Positions 1 through 8,421 of a stretch of 64,000 nt of DNA are shown here, one piece after another. Source of the stretch: Candidatus Poribacteria bacterium (GTDB lineage: Bacteria > Poribacteria > WGA-4E > WGA-3G); NCBI GenBank assembly GCA_028824685.1, contig JAPPCZ010000044.1:59473-123472 (forward strand). Reading direction: 5' to 3'. The notes under the pieces are model-generated. The model saw only the letters and a program-made list of their open reading frames with translations, ran no database searches and was not told the DNA's origin. The stretch's first letter is position 1; the number at the start of each line of letters is the position of its first letter. The position numbers and the translations under genes were made by a program.

Positions 1-652
1 CTGCCGATCTACCCTTTGCTTTCTCACGAATTTCTCGCATCCGTGTCAATTCCGCTGAAGTGCCATCCGTACTAATACCTGATAGCAAATCCGCGACATC
101 TTCTTGCTCACGTGCTGTAATAAGATCGGCAACCGCTTCAGATTGCTCAGTTTTGATCTTATCAAGATCGCGGTGGAGACCGGTAATCTGAAGTTTATGG
201 GTTTCAATGTCTTCCTGCGCGCGTTCAATATCCTGCTCAAGTTCATCAATGCGCGCGTTTTTCTCATCCAGAGTGGAGTGAAAATCGTTATAAGAGGTAA
301 CACATCGGACGTAGTCAGGATGCTGTTTTATCTCCTCATCTGGTGTGCCAGCTTTTTGAAGGTCAGCGGCAGTGCTTTTTGCCTTAGCGATTGCCCCTGC
401 CTTCATCTTTTCAAGTTTGTCAATGTCATCTGTGAGAGCCTTCAGTGAATTCTTCTTATTTTCAACAAGTGCGATGAGTTGCCCAATCGCATTCTTGTAA
501 CGTTGGATATTTCCCTGTTTGTCACGGATAATGTCCTCATAAGCACCGCGAACCGCTTCAGGGTTTTCCATTAGTTTATCAGCCTGTTCGTGTGCACGAC
601 CAGTAAGTGTATACCAAATTGCTTTGAAAAAACGGGTGAAGCCGTTTGCCAT
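1..652 (-). CDS. PspA/IM30 family protein, paralogue 1 (C-terminus off the window)
   Basis: Partial gene reading off the left edge; 217 codons are visible with no stop. It starts at an ATG preceded by AGGAGGAATTACTA. The protein begins MANGFTRFFKAIWYTLTGRA and is nearly all charged heptad-like helix, as in PspA/IM30 (phage-shock and vesicle-forming) proteins, which bind inner-membrane lipids and help keep the membrane intact under stress. It ends in view with LTRMREIREKAKGRSA, matching the tail of paralogue 3. It is the third in a row of paralogues, and the stretch around residues 30-90 is almost identical to paralogue 2, which suggests recent duplication or gene conversion. The family call is firm; the physiological role is inferred. 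Confidence 0.85.
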   Translation of the reverse strand, partial: MANGFTRFFKAIWYTLTGRAHEQADKLMENPEAVRGAYEDIIRDKQGNIQRYKNAIGQLIALVENKKNSLKALTDDIDKLEKMKAGAIAKAKSTAADLQKAGTPDEEIKQHPDYVRCVTSYNDFHSTLDEKNARIDELEQDIERAQEDIETHKLQITGLHRDLDKIKTEQSEAVADLITAREQEDVADLLSGISTDGTSAELTRMREIREKAKGRSA

Positions 653-702
653 TAGTAATTCCTCCTATGTGAAAATTAAGTTTTATTCAAATTCTATTCT
701 GT

Positions 703-1389
703 TTAAGTATCATCTTTTCTGATACCTGATAACAGATCATCAACCTCTTGTTGTGTGCGTGCGGCAATAAGATCGGCAACCGCTTCAGATTGCTCAGTTT
801 TGATCTTATCCAGATCACGATGGAGACTGGTTATCTGAAGTTTATGGGTTTCAATATCTTCTTGCGCGCGTTCAATATCCTGTTCAAGTTTAGCTACACG
901 AGCATTTTTCTCTTCCAATGTGGTGTGGTAATCATTATAAGAAGTAATATGTCGGACATAGTCTGGATGCTGTTTGATTTCCTCATCTGATGCACCAGAA
1001 TCTTGTAGTTCAGCGGCAGTGTTTTTCGACTTTGTGATTGCCCCTGCCTTCATTTTTTCAAGTTTGTCAATGTCATCTGTGAGAGCCTTCAGTGAATTTT
1101 TCTTATTTTCAACGAGTGCGATGAGTTGCCCAATCGCATTCTTGTAACGTTGGATATTTCCTTGCTTGTCACGGATAATGTCCTCATAAGCACCACGTAC
1201 CGCTTCAGGGCTTTCAATGAGGCTATCGGTCCGTTCATCGTGTTGGACATTTTCCTGCTTGTCGCTGAAAAAATCATCAGTCTTGTCCGTAGTTTCAGGG
1301 TTTTCCTTGAGTATATCTGCTTGCTCGAGTGCGCGACCAACTTGCGTATACCAGATAGCCTTGTATAAACGGATGAAGCCATTTTCCAT
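703..1389 (-). CDS. PspA/IM30 family protein, paralogue 2, with internal duplication
   Basis: 228-residue coiled-coil protein of the PspA/IM30 family, start ATG with AGGAGGAATTCC just upstream. N-terminus MENGFIRLYKAIWYTQVGRA aligns with the amphipathic helix of its two neighbours. Compared with them it has about 27 extra residues after the first 25. The extra block (ENPETTDKTDDFFSDKQENV) resembles the block that follows it (ESPEAVRGAYEDIIRDKQGN), so a short tandem duplication is the simplest explanation. The C-terminus stops at LLSGIRKDDT, so it lacks the LTRMQEIREKEIKRLKAL-type tail of paralogues 1 and 3. Probably co-transcribed with its neighbours, with gaps of 50-76 bases. Confidence 0.88.
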   Translation of the reverse strand: MENGFIRLYKAIWYTQVGRALEQADILKENPETTDKTDDFFSDKQENVQHDERTDSLIESPEAVRGAYEDIIRDKQGNIQRYKNAIGQLIALVENKKNSLKALTDDIDKLEKMKAGAITKSKNTAAELQDSGASDEEIKQHPDYVRHITSYNDYHTTLEEKNARVAKLEQDIERAQEDIETHKLQITSLHRDLDKIKTEQSEAVADLIAARTQQEVDDLLSGIRKDDT

Positions 1390-1465
1390 TGGAATTCCTC
1401 CTGAATGTGAGATTATGTTTCCCTACGAACAAGTTATTGAAGTTTGCTTTCTTCGCAGATTCAAC

Positions 1466-2188
1466 TTATGAAGTGTGCGAAGTTCCTTTAATATCTGTTA
1501 CATTCCCTTCTTTTTTCGCATGCTTTTGTGCCATTAACGCTTTCAATCTCTTTATCTCTTTCTCACGAATTTCTTGCATCCGTGTCAATTGTTCTGAAGC
1601 ATCAACGGGACTAATACCTGATAACATATCTGCTATTTCCTCTTGTTCACGGGTAGTGATCAAAGCAGCAATCGCCTCAGTCTGCTGGGTTTTGATCTTT
1701 TCCAGATCACGATGGAGAATTGTTATCTGAAGTTGATGAGATTCAATATCTTTTACTTCGCGTCCAATATCTCGCTCAAGCTCAGCAACACGAGCATTTT
1801 TCTCCTCTAAAGCGGCGTGGAAATCGTTATATGAGATTACACTTAGAAGGTAGTCGGGATGCTGTTCAATCTCCTCTTCTGATTTGCCTACCTTTTTCAG
1901 TTCAGTGGAAGTTTTTTCTACCTCAATGATCGCATCCGCCTTCATTTGTTCGAACCTATCAATATCTTCTGTGAGACTTTTTAATGACTTTCTCTTATGG
2001 TCAACAAACGCGATCAGTTTCTCAATCGCTCTTTTGTAGCGATGGATATTCTCTTGTTTTTCGAGAATAATGTCTTCATAGGCACTGCGTAACGCTTCAG
2101 GATTTTGCATTAGTTTATTTGCCTGCTCGTGTGCACGACCCGTGATTGTGTACCAGAGTGCTTTGAAAAAACGGGTAATGTTTGTCAT
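1466..2188 (-). CDS. PspA/IM30 family protein, paralogue 3
   Basis: 240 residues from ATG at 2188 (MTNITRFFKALWYTITGRAH), chosen over an in-frame start 14 codons upstream because AGGGAAATTCC sits at the right distance and the N-terminus then matches both paralogues. It is helical and charged throughout, with a C-terminal tail LTRMQEIREKEIKRLKALMA ending in a basic cluster. Family knowledge: PspA/IM30 proteins assemble into rings or rods on damaged membrane. It lies directly downstream of the membrane coiled-coil gene at 2234-3079, which may serve as its membrane docking partner (inference from adjacency only). Confidence 0.88.
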   Translation of the reverse strand: MTNITRFFKALWYTITGRAHEQANKLMQNPEALRSAYEDIILEKQENIHRYKRAIEKLIAFVDHKRKSLKSLTEDIDRFEQMKADAIIEVEKTSTELKKVGKSEEEIEQHPDYLLSVISYNDFHAALEEKNARVAELERDIGREVKDIESHQLQITILHRDLEKIKTQQTEAIAALITTREQEEIADMLSGISPVDASEQLTRMQEIREKEIKRLKALMAQKHAKKEGNVTDIKGTSHTS

Positions 2189-2233
2189 TGGAATTTCCCT
2201 GAATGTAAGACTAAATTCTCGATTACGCACAAA

Positions 2234-3079
2234 TCATTGAAGTTTGCTTTCTTCTGCAGGTTCAACCTTTGGATGTGCGCTCACAGTATGGGCATCTTCT
2301 AATGAATTGCTCGTTTGCCCTATCTCTTTATCAATATTTGGGGTAAATTCTCTTATCTGTTCATCAACTTTCTTCGCAAAAGCAAGGCTTTCGTCAAGTT
2401 CTGTGCGAAGTCGTGAGAGTTCCGTTTCATTACTTTCAGGACTGAGCGTTAGCACGCGAGCATAGAGATGCGAAAGTTGAACAATTGTTTGTTGAACATC
2501 TGCTATTTGTTGTTCTCTATGTTCCTTTAGAACTCTTTTAACAGTTGCCAATTGAGAATCTCTTGATTTCTCGTGCATCTTCAACGTGTCTTTCAAACAC
2601 TGAACAGCTTGCGTAAAGAGTTCGGTCACTTTACCAGTAATTTCTGCACTTACCGTAATAGGGAGGGTCGCCATCCAACCAGCGTCTCGCGCTTCCTCCT
2701 GAAAAGATTGATGCAAGGCGCGAAGTTCCTCCAGCATCTGCTCTGTTCTTTTGTCGCCATCCTTTTTTAACTGTTCATGCAACGCGTTCAGTTCTTGTTC
2801 CTGTTTCTGTTGTGCTTCATAGAGTATTTCTTCATGAACGCGTTTTGCGATGTCATCTGTGCCGGTTGTCCACTTTGTAATCAGCGCACCGATAGGCAGA
2901 CCGATACCGATGACCGCACTTGCAAATAGGTAGAGAATCTTCGGTTCTAAATTAAATACCCATGACGCGAAAACGCCAAGCGCACCTGCCGCAAATGGAT
3001 AAATGACGTAAGGGTTACTAATCAGATGAAGTAAGAATTTCTCTCGAAACAATTTCCTATCAATCAACGTTTTCCCCAA
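2234..3079 (-). CDS. Membrane-anchored coiled-coil protein of unknown function
   Basis: 281 residues, not recognised as a named family. Residues 18-65 contain two hydrophobic segments (NPYVIYPFAAGALGVFASWV and ILYLFASAVIGIGLPIGALI). The rest is a long charged region with heptad character (EEILYEAQQKQEQELNALHE) and no catalytic motif that I can see. The start appears to be TTG: no ATG or GTG lies between the upstream stop and the first membrane segment, so the exact start is uncertain. It is the first gene of a minus-strand run followed by three PspA paralogues, and a membrane receptor or scaffold for them is a reasonable guess. Confidence 0.7.
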   Translation of the reverse strand: MGKTLIDRKLFREKFLLHLISNPYVIYPFAAGALGVFASWVFNLEPKILYLFASAVIGIGLPIGALITKWTTGTDDIAKRVHEEILYEAQQKQEQELNALHEQLKKDGDKRTEQMLEELRALHQSFQEEARDAGWMATLPITVSAEITGKVTELFTQAVQCLKDTLKMHEKSRDSQLATVKRVLKEHREQQIADVQQTIVQLSHLYARVLTLSPESNETELSRLRTELDESLAFAKKVDEQIREFTPNIDKEIGQTSNSLEDAHTVSAHPKVEPAEESKLQ

Positions 3080-3277
3080 ATTATATACGTCAGAGTCTGT
3101 TAATTGCTACCTTGTGATCCATAAAATTTACTAATAATTACAAGCACTATCTATAAAACTCTCCCTTAATTTTAACACATCATTCAGGAATTTGTAAAGA
3201 GAATTAACAACAAAATCTAATCCGCGTATTTGGTAGCATAAGAAGTATACCAGAAGCAAGTGAGATAGGCAACTAAT

Positions 3278-3432
3278 CAGAGCCATTCAATTTTCCAGTA
3301 ATTTCACATTTTACCAGTCTTTTCTTGTAGGAGCGATCTCCGAATCGCGACTAACTACATTGATAGTCGGGAATCGGAGTTCCCTCCTACAATATAAAGA
3401 ATTGGGAGAAACTCGACAATTGAATGGCTCTG
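3278..3432. mobile_element. MITE-like element, 14-bp inverted repeats, 9-bp target duplication, double-hairpin cargo
   Basis: Ends are CAGAGCCATTCAAT at 3278-3291 and its exact reverse complement at 3419-3432. Flanks are GCAACTAAT (3269-3277) and GCAACTGAT (3433-3441), an 8/9 match that fits a 9-bp target duplication. Inside, 3327-3390 holds two 25-base arms facing each other (3327-3351 and 3366-3390), each able to form its own 5-bp hairpin. There is no coding capacity. The whole 3080-3556 gap otherwise contains only the promoter at 3451-3479. Confidence 0.75.
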
Positions 3433-3450
3433 GCAACTGATAGGACAGTA

Positions 3451-3479
3451 TTGAATACATCGCGGTGATATGTTATAAT
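3451..3479 (+). promoter_or_regulatory. Promoter for the amidohydrolase gene
   Basis: TTGAAT (3451-3456), a 17-base spacer, then TATAAT (3474-3479). It lies 78 bases upstream of the GTG start at 3557 and just past the target duplication of the adjacent repeat element. Confidence 0.65.
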
Positions 3480-3556
3480 TTGACCATTATTAATTGTCTG
3501 GAAATCTTTGCTTATTTGCGGATTGAAGAATAGAATTTGACTTTTTGGAGGGATTA

Positions 3557-5104
3557 GTGGCATTTGATACTATTATCGTTGGTGGAAACATCATTGATGG
3601 CACAGGCAAACGTGAACCTTATGTCGCAGATGTCGGTATTCAAGGCGACTCTATCACAGAAATAGGCGACCTTGTAAAAGCGGAAACCTCACGTCGTATA
3701 TCAGCAGATGGGTTAGTTGTGTGTCCCGGTTTCGTTGATGTCCACGTGCATTCTGAAATCTCTTTGCTTGGTGGGCGCGACCAGTTTGCTGCAGTAATGC
3801 AGGGGGTAACCACCCACTTAGCCGCACCAGACGGATTTGGATGGGCACCTCTGCCCTCAAAACTCGCGCAGGAACTATGGCACTACACGCAATTTGCGTA
3901 TGGAGATGACAAAGTTCCGCTCAATTGGCAAACGCCAGACGAATATCTCAGTATGTTCAATGGGCAAATCCCAGCAAACTTGTATCCGCAAGTACCACAC
4001 TGTGCTGTTCGGCTTGGTGCGATGGGGTGGGACGCACGTCCTGCTACCACAGATGAACTGAAAAAAATGGAGCGAACTACACGCGATTGGCTTGAGGCTG
4101 GCGCATGTTGTCTCTGTTTAGGTTTGGATTATCAACCCTCTGCGAATGCTGATTTGAACGAGTTAGTCTATCTTTCAAAGGTAGCAGCAAGTTATGATGC
4201 GATCTACGCTGCACACATCCGTTACCAACTTATCGGGAGAAAACTTGCTTGGGAAGAAACTATTGAGATTGCGCAACAGGCAGAGATTCCAGTTCATATT
4301 TCACATGAACGAGTTGACGATGAATCGGCGGAAGTGCTTGAGCGAGTTGAACGTGAAGATATTGATTTGACGTTTGAATCTTATCTATATCCTGCTGGGA
4401 TGACTCACCTTGCGATGATGCTTCCGATGGAATATCAGACAGGTACACCCGATGAAATGTTAGCAAATCTGGAAAACCCTGATGTTAGAGAAAAATCACT
4501 CCCATATTTGCGAGAAAAATTAGGGGAAGGCAACCAAATTGTAGGCTACAATAAGTCTGGAAGATTTATCGGCATGATACTCTCCGAAACTGCAAAGCAT
4601 GAAGAAAAATCTAATGAAGAATTTGCATTCGATTTCATCCGAGAAGAATTGGCAATTGAAACCTTTGTAATGCCGTGGGCTACATCTGCCGAGGAAAATG
4701 AACAGATTTTGAACCGTACCGCCCAACACCCACGCATGATGATTGCCAGCGATGGTGTATACAATATTCCACATCCGCACCCACGAAGTTATGGGTGTTT
4801 CGTGCAGTATCTCGGCAAATTTGTACGTGAACGACAGTTAGTCTCATTGAAAGAAGCGATTTATAAGATGAGCGGTTTTCCTGCAGAACGATTCCGACTT
4901 TCAGATCGTGGAAGAATTTCGCCTGGACTTGCTGCGGATATTGTTATTTTCAATGCTGATACCGTAGCGGATCGCTCCACATGGTTTGATCCGGTGCAGC
5001 CCCCTGTCGGTGTAGATTGGGTATTCGTCAACGGAATTCCGGTAATTCAAGATGGTAACGTAACAGGAAAGCTGCCAGGAAAAGTCTTACGCCATCATAA
5101 ATAG
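3557..5104 (+). CDS. N-acyl-D-amino-acid deacylase family amidohydrolase
   Basis: 515-residue metal-dependent hydrolase of the amidohydrolase superfamily, closest in pattern to D-aminoacylases, which release D-amino acids from N-acyl derivatives. Visible landmarks: an N-terminal beta segment FDTIIVGGNIIDGTGK, the first metal motif DVHVHSE near residue 70, HISHER in the middle, and MIASDGVYN late in the barrel supplying the catalytic Asp. It ends with the usual small beta-domain (GRISPGLAADIVIF, DWVFVNGIPV). The GTG start at 3557 is preferred over an upstream TTG because GGAGG lies 5 bases before it. The next gene follows after 9 bases, so they are likely co-transcribed. The real substrate is unknown. 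Confidence 0.85.
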   Translation: MAFDTIIVGGNIIDGTGKREPYVADVGIQGDSITEIGDLVKAETSRRISADGLVVCPGFVDVHVHSEISLLGGRDQFAAVMQGVTTHLAAPDGFGWAPLPSKLAQELWHYTQFAYGDDKVPLNWQTPDEYLSMFNGQIPANLYPQVPHCAVRLGAMGWDARPATTDELKKMERTTRDWLEAGACCLCLGLDYQPSANADLNELVYLSKVAASYDAIYAAHIRYQLIGRKLAWEETIEIAQQAEIPVHISHERVDDESAEVLERVEREDIDLTFESYLYPAGMTHLAMMLPMEYQTGTPDEMLANLENPDVREKSLPYLREKLGEGNQIVGYNKSGRFIGMILSETAKHEEKSNEEFAFDFIREELAIETFVMPWATSAEENEQILNRTAQHPRMMIASDGVYNIPHPHPRSYGCFVQYLGKFVRERQLVSLKEAIYKMSGFPAERFRLSDRGRISPGLAADIVIFNADTVADRSTWFDPVQPPVGVDWVFVNGIPVIQDGNVTGKLPGKVLRHHK

Positions 5105-5113
5105 ATGTGAAAC

Positions 5114-6574
5114 ATGAATGAAAAAACTACGGATATTTATGATTTAACTATCATCGGCGGCGGAAGTGCCGGACTTGTGCTTGCTGTGGCGGGGGCAAAA
5201 CTTGGTAAAAAGACTGCGCTTGTGGAGAAACATCGCATCGGTGGTGATTGCCTCTGGACAGGATGTGTGCCTTCTAAAGCATTGCTCAAAGCTGCGAAGG
5301 TTGCAAATTATATCCGAAACGCTGAGAAATATGGGATTACTACTGCTGAAACCAAACCTCAATGGCAGAAAGTTATCGAATATGTGCGCAGCACGCAACA
5401 TGTGATTGAAAAAGAACACGACAATCCTGAACGGTTCCGCGAGATGGGGGTTGATGTCATCTTTGGAGAAGGGCATTTTGAATCACGCGATACCTTTGTT
5501 GTGGAAGACAGTGAAAACGAGCAGACCAGAACGCTTAAAAGCAAAAAGTTTGTGATCTCTACAGGTTCTCGTCCACTCGCGCCGCCTATACCAGGGTTGG
5601 AATCATGTGATTATCTTGACAGTGAAAATGTGTGGGAATTGGAAGTACTTCCTCAACGGCTGCTTGTTGTCGGTGCCGGCCCAATCGGTATTGAATTGGG
5701 ACAGGCATTTCATCGACTTGGGGCAAGAGTGACGATAGCGCAACGGAGCGGACGTATTCTAACAAAAGAGGATGTTGATGTTTCTGAGAAGATGTTAAAT
5801 TATCTTATTTCAGATGGCATTGATATTCGACTTAATACGAACATAACAAAGATTGAAAAACAAAGGGACGGTGTAAATGTATCGTTTTCGGGATTACAAA
5901 GGACATCTACCAATGATAATCAGGAACAGGTTTACGATAAGATTTTGATTGCCGCAGGACGCGCCCCAAATGTCGAAGGTTTGGAACTTGAAAAAATTGG
6001 AGTGAAAGTTGAAAAAAAGGGAATCGTCGTTAATGGACAACTTCAGACACATGTGAAAAACATATACGCTGCAGGTGACGTAATTGGACACTATCTTTTT
6101 ACACATGTGGCAGCATTTCAAGCACAATTGTTAGTGCGAAATTTCTTATTACCTTTTTCCAAAAAGATAAACTATTCTGTTGTGCCTTGGACGACATTCT
6201 GTGATCCAGAGGTCGCTCGATGTGGATTGACAGAAGCGGAAGCGCGTGAGAAATATGGTGATGTTGATGTGTTCACACTGGATCAAGCAGATGTTGACAG
6301 GGCAGTTGCTGAGGGGGAAACACACGGATTCAGCAAAGTCATTGCAAGTAAATGGCGCGGAAAGATATTAGGGGTACACCTTGTCGGTGCCAATGCAGGG
6401 GAGGTTATCCATGAGTATGTTTTGGCGATGCAGGAAGGGATTCCATTACGGAAGTTGAGTGGAATGATACACGTGTATCCGACTTATTCAACCAGTGCGT
6501 GGCGTGTGGCTGCGAAATGGCTTTCGGAAGGCACGTTAGTTCAAACATTGCGGAAATTGACTGGTTCCGGGTAA
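5114..6574 (+). CDS. FAD/NAD(P)-dependent disulfide oxidoreductase, mercuric-reductase-like
   Basis: 486-residue class I pyridine-nucleotide disulfide oxidoreductase. FAD motif GGGSAGLVLA near residue 16, redox-active disulfide in GGDCLWTGCVPSKALL, NAD(P) motif VVGAGPIGIELG around residue 193, and the second FAD motif YAAGDVIG near 317. The C-terminal segment reads HVYPTYSTS; lipoamide and glutathione reductases have HxHPTxxE there, so the general-base His is replaced by Tyr and the following Glu is absent. That places it with the mercuric-reductase-like group rather than true dihydrolipoamide dehydrogenases. No N-terminal metal-binding domain is present. Electron acceptor unknown. Confidence 0.85.
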   Translation: MNEKTTDIYDLTIIGGGSAGLVLAVAGAKLGKKTALVEKHRIGGDCLWTGCVPSKALLKAAKVANYIRNAEKYGITTAETKPQWQKVIEYVRSTQHVIEKEHDNPERFREMGVDVIFGEGHFESRDTFVVEDSENEQTRTLKSKKFVISTGSRPLAPPIPGLESCDYLDSENVWELEVLPQRLLVVGAGPIGIELGQAFHRLGARVTIAQRSGRILTKEDVDVSEKMLNYLISDGIDIRLNTNITKIEKQRDGVNVSFSGLQRTSTNDNQEQVYDKILIAAGRAPNVEGLELEKIGVKVEKKGIVVNGQLQTHVKNIYAAGDVIGHYLFTHVAAFQAQLLVRNFLLPFSKKINYSVVPWTTFCDPEVARCGLTEAEAREKYGDVDVFTLDQADVDRAVAEGETHGFSKVIASKWRGKILGVHLVGANAGEVIHEYVLAMQEGIPLRKLSGMIHVYPTYSTSAWRVAAKWLSEGTLVQTLRKLTGSG

Positions 6575-6933
6575 TGTCATTGCTTTCAGAATTACTTAAT
6601 CAAGTATAAAAAGAGTCGGAAACCACGTCTCTAAACGGTTGAAAAATTTCAGGGATTCTAACCTAACGCATATAATATTGACTAACACGCTGCGCTTTTC
6701 AGAGATTGCAGTTCCGACTCACCTAAGGAGGCTTAGGAAGTATTAAGCAATTTTTATGCCAATAAAAAAAGGGTTATGTTTCGCCATCAATTAAACTGGA
6801 TTGCCTATTTTTTAGACAATCAGATGATTAAAAAATAGACATTATTCAGGAATGGTGTCGCGATCGGAAGGTCGCTCCTACTTTTTAAAATTTTCGGCAA
6901 CCAAGGATGGAACAAATGAATGATTATAGAAAA
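6575..6933. repeat. Intergenic region between convergent genes with palindromes and one solo repeat arm
   Basis: No gene. GAGTCGGAA (6613-6621) and TTCCGACTC (6712-6720) bracket about 108 bases like terminal inverted repeats. CTATTTTTTA (6805-6814) and TAAAAAATAG (6829-6838) form an AT-rich hairpin that could end transcription from both sides. A single arm of the GTAGGAG repeat family lies at 6857-6881. Confidence 0.5.
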
Positions 6934-8391
6934 TTACCCCTTCACAACACCAATCGGACGGAGCCGCGCAACGCGACGTGAAAGCCCTGCTTCATCAACA
7001 ACACGGACAACCTCATCAACATCTTTGTAAGCCTCAGATACCTCTTCCTGAAGAGTCCGCTTACCTTCCGCGCGAACATAAATACCTTGTTTTTCAAGAT
7101 CGGCTTGGATAGACCTGCCTTTGGTTAGGTCAATTGCTTTTCGTCTTGAAAGAACTCTACCTGCACCGTGACAGGTTGTGCCCCATGTCTCTGCCATCGC
7201 ACCCGGATTGCCGACAAGCACATAAGAGGCAGTTCCCATATCACCAGGTATTAACACGGGTTGTCCAACTTTCTGGTATTTATCGGGAATTTCTGGATGT
7301 CCTGCGGGGAATGCGCGGGTTGCACCTTTGCGGTGAATGAATAACTCGCGTTCCTTACCATCAACTTTATGTTTTTCAAACTTCCCGATGTTATGTGCTA
7401 CATCGTAAACGAGTTCTAAGCCAAGTTCATCTTCAGTTGTGTCAAAAAACTTCATAAAGGTCTGGCGGACGAGATGCATGATACATTGTCGATTGTTCCA
7501 CGCATAATTTGCGCTACATGCCATAGCGGTGATGTAATCTTTGCCTTCTGGTGAATTGAGTGGTGCAGAAGCCAGTTGTCTGTCAGGCAAATTAATGCCG
7601 TATCTTTCTGCAACTTGAACCCAACTTTTGACATGCTCATCACAAATCTGATACCCGAAGCCGCGCGAACCCGTATGAATCATGACGCAAATATTTCCCT
7701 CGCGCAATCCCATCGCATCCGCAGCTTCCCGGTAAAAGATACGATCAACTGCTTGCACTTCAAGAAAATGATTGCCTGATCCGAGTGTGCCGAGTTGATT
7801 TTTTCCACGTTCTAATGCCCGTTGACTTGCAGCATCAGCGTTTGCTTGTTCAAGATAGCCTGTCGCTTCAGTAAATTGTAGGTCATGCGGGTGTCCGTAT
7901 TCACGTTCAATTGACCAACTTGCGCCTTTTTCCAGCATCTGACGTTCTTCTTGGACTGTAAGACGAATCTTACCTTTAGAACCGACACCACACGGCACAT
8001 TCTCAAACAATTTGCCGACAAGTGCCTTTGTCTTACCTTCAAGCTGCGAAATGTCGAGATTTGTCCGCACAAGGCGAACTCCACAATTGATGTCGTATCC
8101 GATACCACCTGGAGAAACAACACCGTCTGCTTGTGGATCGGTTGCTGCAACACCACCGATAACAAATCCGTAACCCCAATGTAAATCGGGCATTGCGAGA
8201 GAGTGTTTAACGATACCGGGGAGATGGGCAACATTTGCCACCTGTTGTAAAGCTTCGTCGCTTTTCGCTTGGTTTAAGAGTTTTTCATTAGCATAGACAA
8301 TTCCATCAACTCGCATTCCTTTCATATAACTTTTTGGGATGCGCCAGCGGTACTCGTCAATTTTTTGGAGTATTACGTTTTGTTGTGCCAT
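6934..8391 (-). CDS. rtcB: RNA-splicing ligase RtcB
   Basis: 485 residues. RtcB joins RNA 2',3'-cyclic phosphate or 3'-phosphate ends to 5'-OH ends using GTP and Mn2+, in RNA repair and tRNA splicing. Landmarks: GYDINCGVRL near residue 100 (metal-binding Asp and Cys), GSGNHFLEVQ near 210, HTGSRGFGYQ near 240, and TTCHGAGR near 403 carrying the His that is guanylylated. ATG at 8391 is chosen over a TTG five codons earlier because GGAG lies 9 bases before it and the TTG overlaps that site. It follows the oxidoreductase gene at 8422 by 30 bases. No archease or RtcA partner is seen nearby. Confidence 0.95.
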   Translation of the reverse strand: MAQQNVILQKIDEYRWRIPKSYMKGMRVDGIVYANEKLLNQAKSDEALQQVANVAHLPGIVKHSLAMPDLHWGYGFVIGGVAATDPQADGVVSPGGIGYDINCGVRLVRTNLDISQLEGKTKALVGKLFENVPCGVGSKGKIRLTVQEERQMLEKGASWSIEREYGHPHDLQFTEATGYLEQANADAASQRALERGKNQLGTLGSGNHFLEVQAVDRIFYREAADAMGLREGNICVMIHTGSRGFGYQICDEHVKSWVQVAERYGINLPDRQLASAPLNSPEGKDYITAMACSANYAWNNRQCIMHLVRQTFMKFFDTTEDELGLELVYDVAHNIGKFEKHKVDGKERELFIHRKGATRAFPAGHPEIPDKYQKVGQPVLIPGDMGTASYVLVGNPGAMAETWGTTCHGAGRVLSRRKAIDLTKGRSIQADLEKQGIYVRAEGKRTLQEEVSEAYKDVDEVVRVVDEAGLSRRVARLRPIGVVKG

Positions 8392-8421
8392 CTTTTTAGT
8401 CTCCAAAGATTTTCAGTAAAA

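Noticed and set aside
3080..3556. Transposase gene for the repeat elements
   Set aside because: No transposase-like reading frame was found here or anywhere else in the window; the elements are non-autonomous as far as can be seen.
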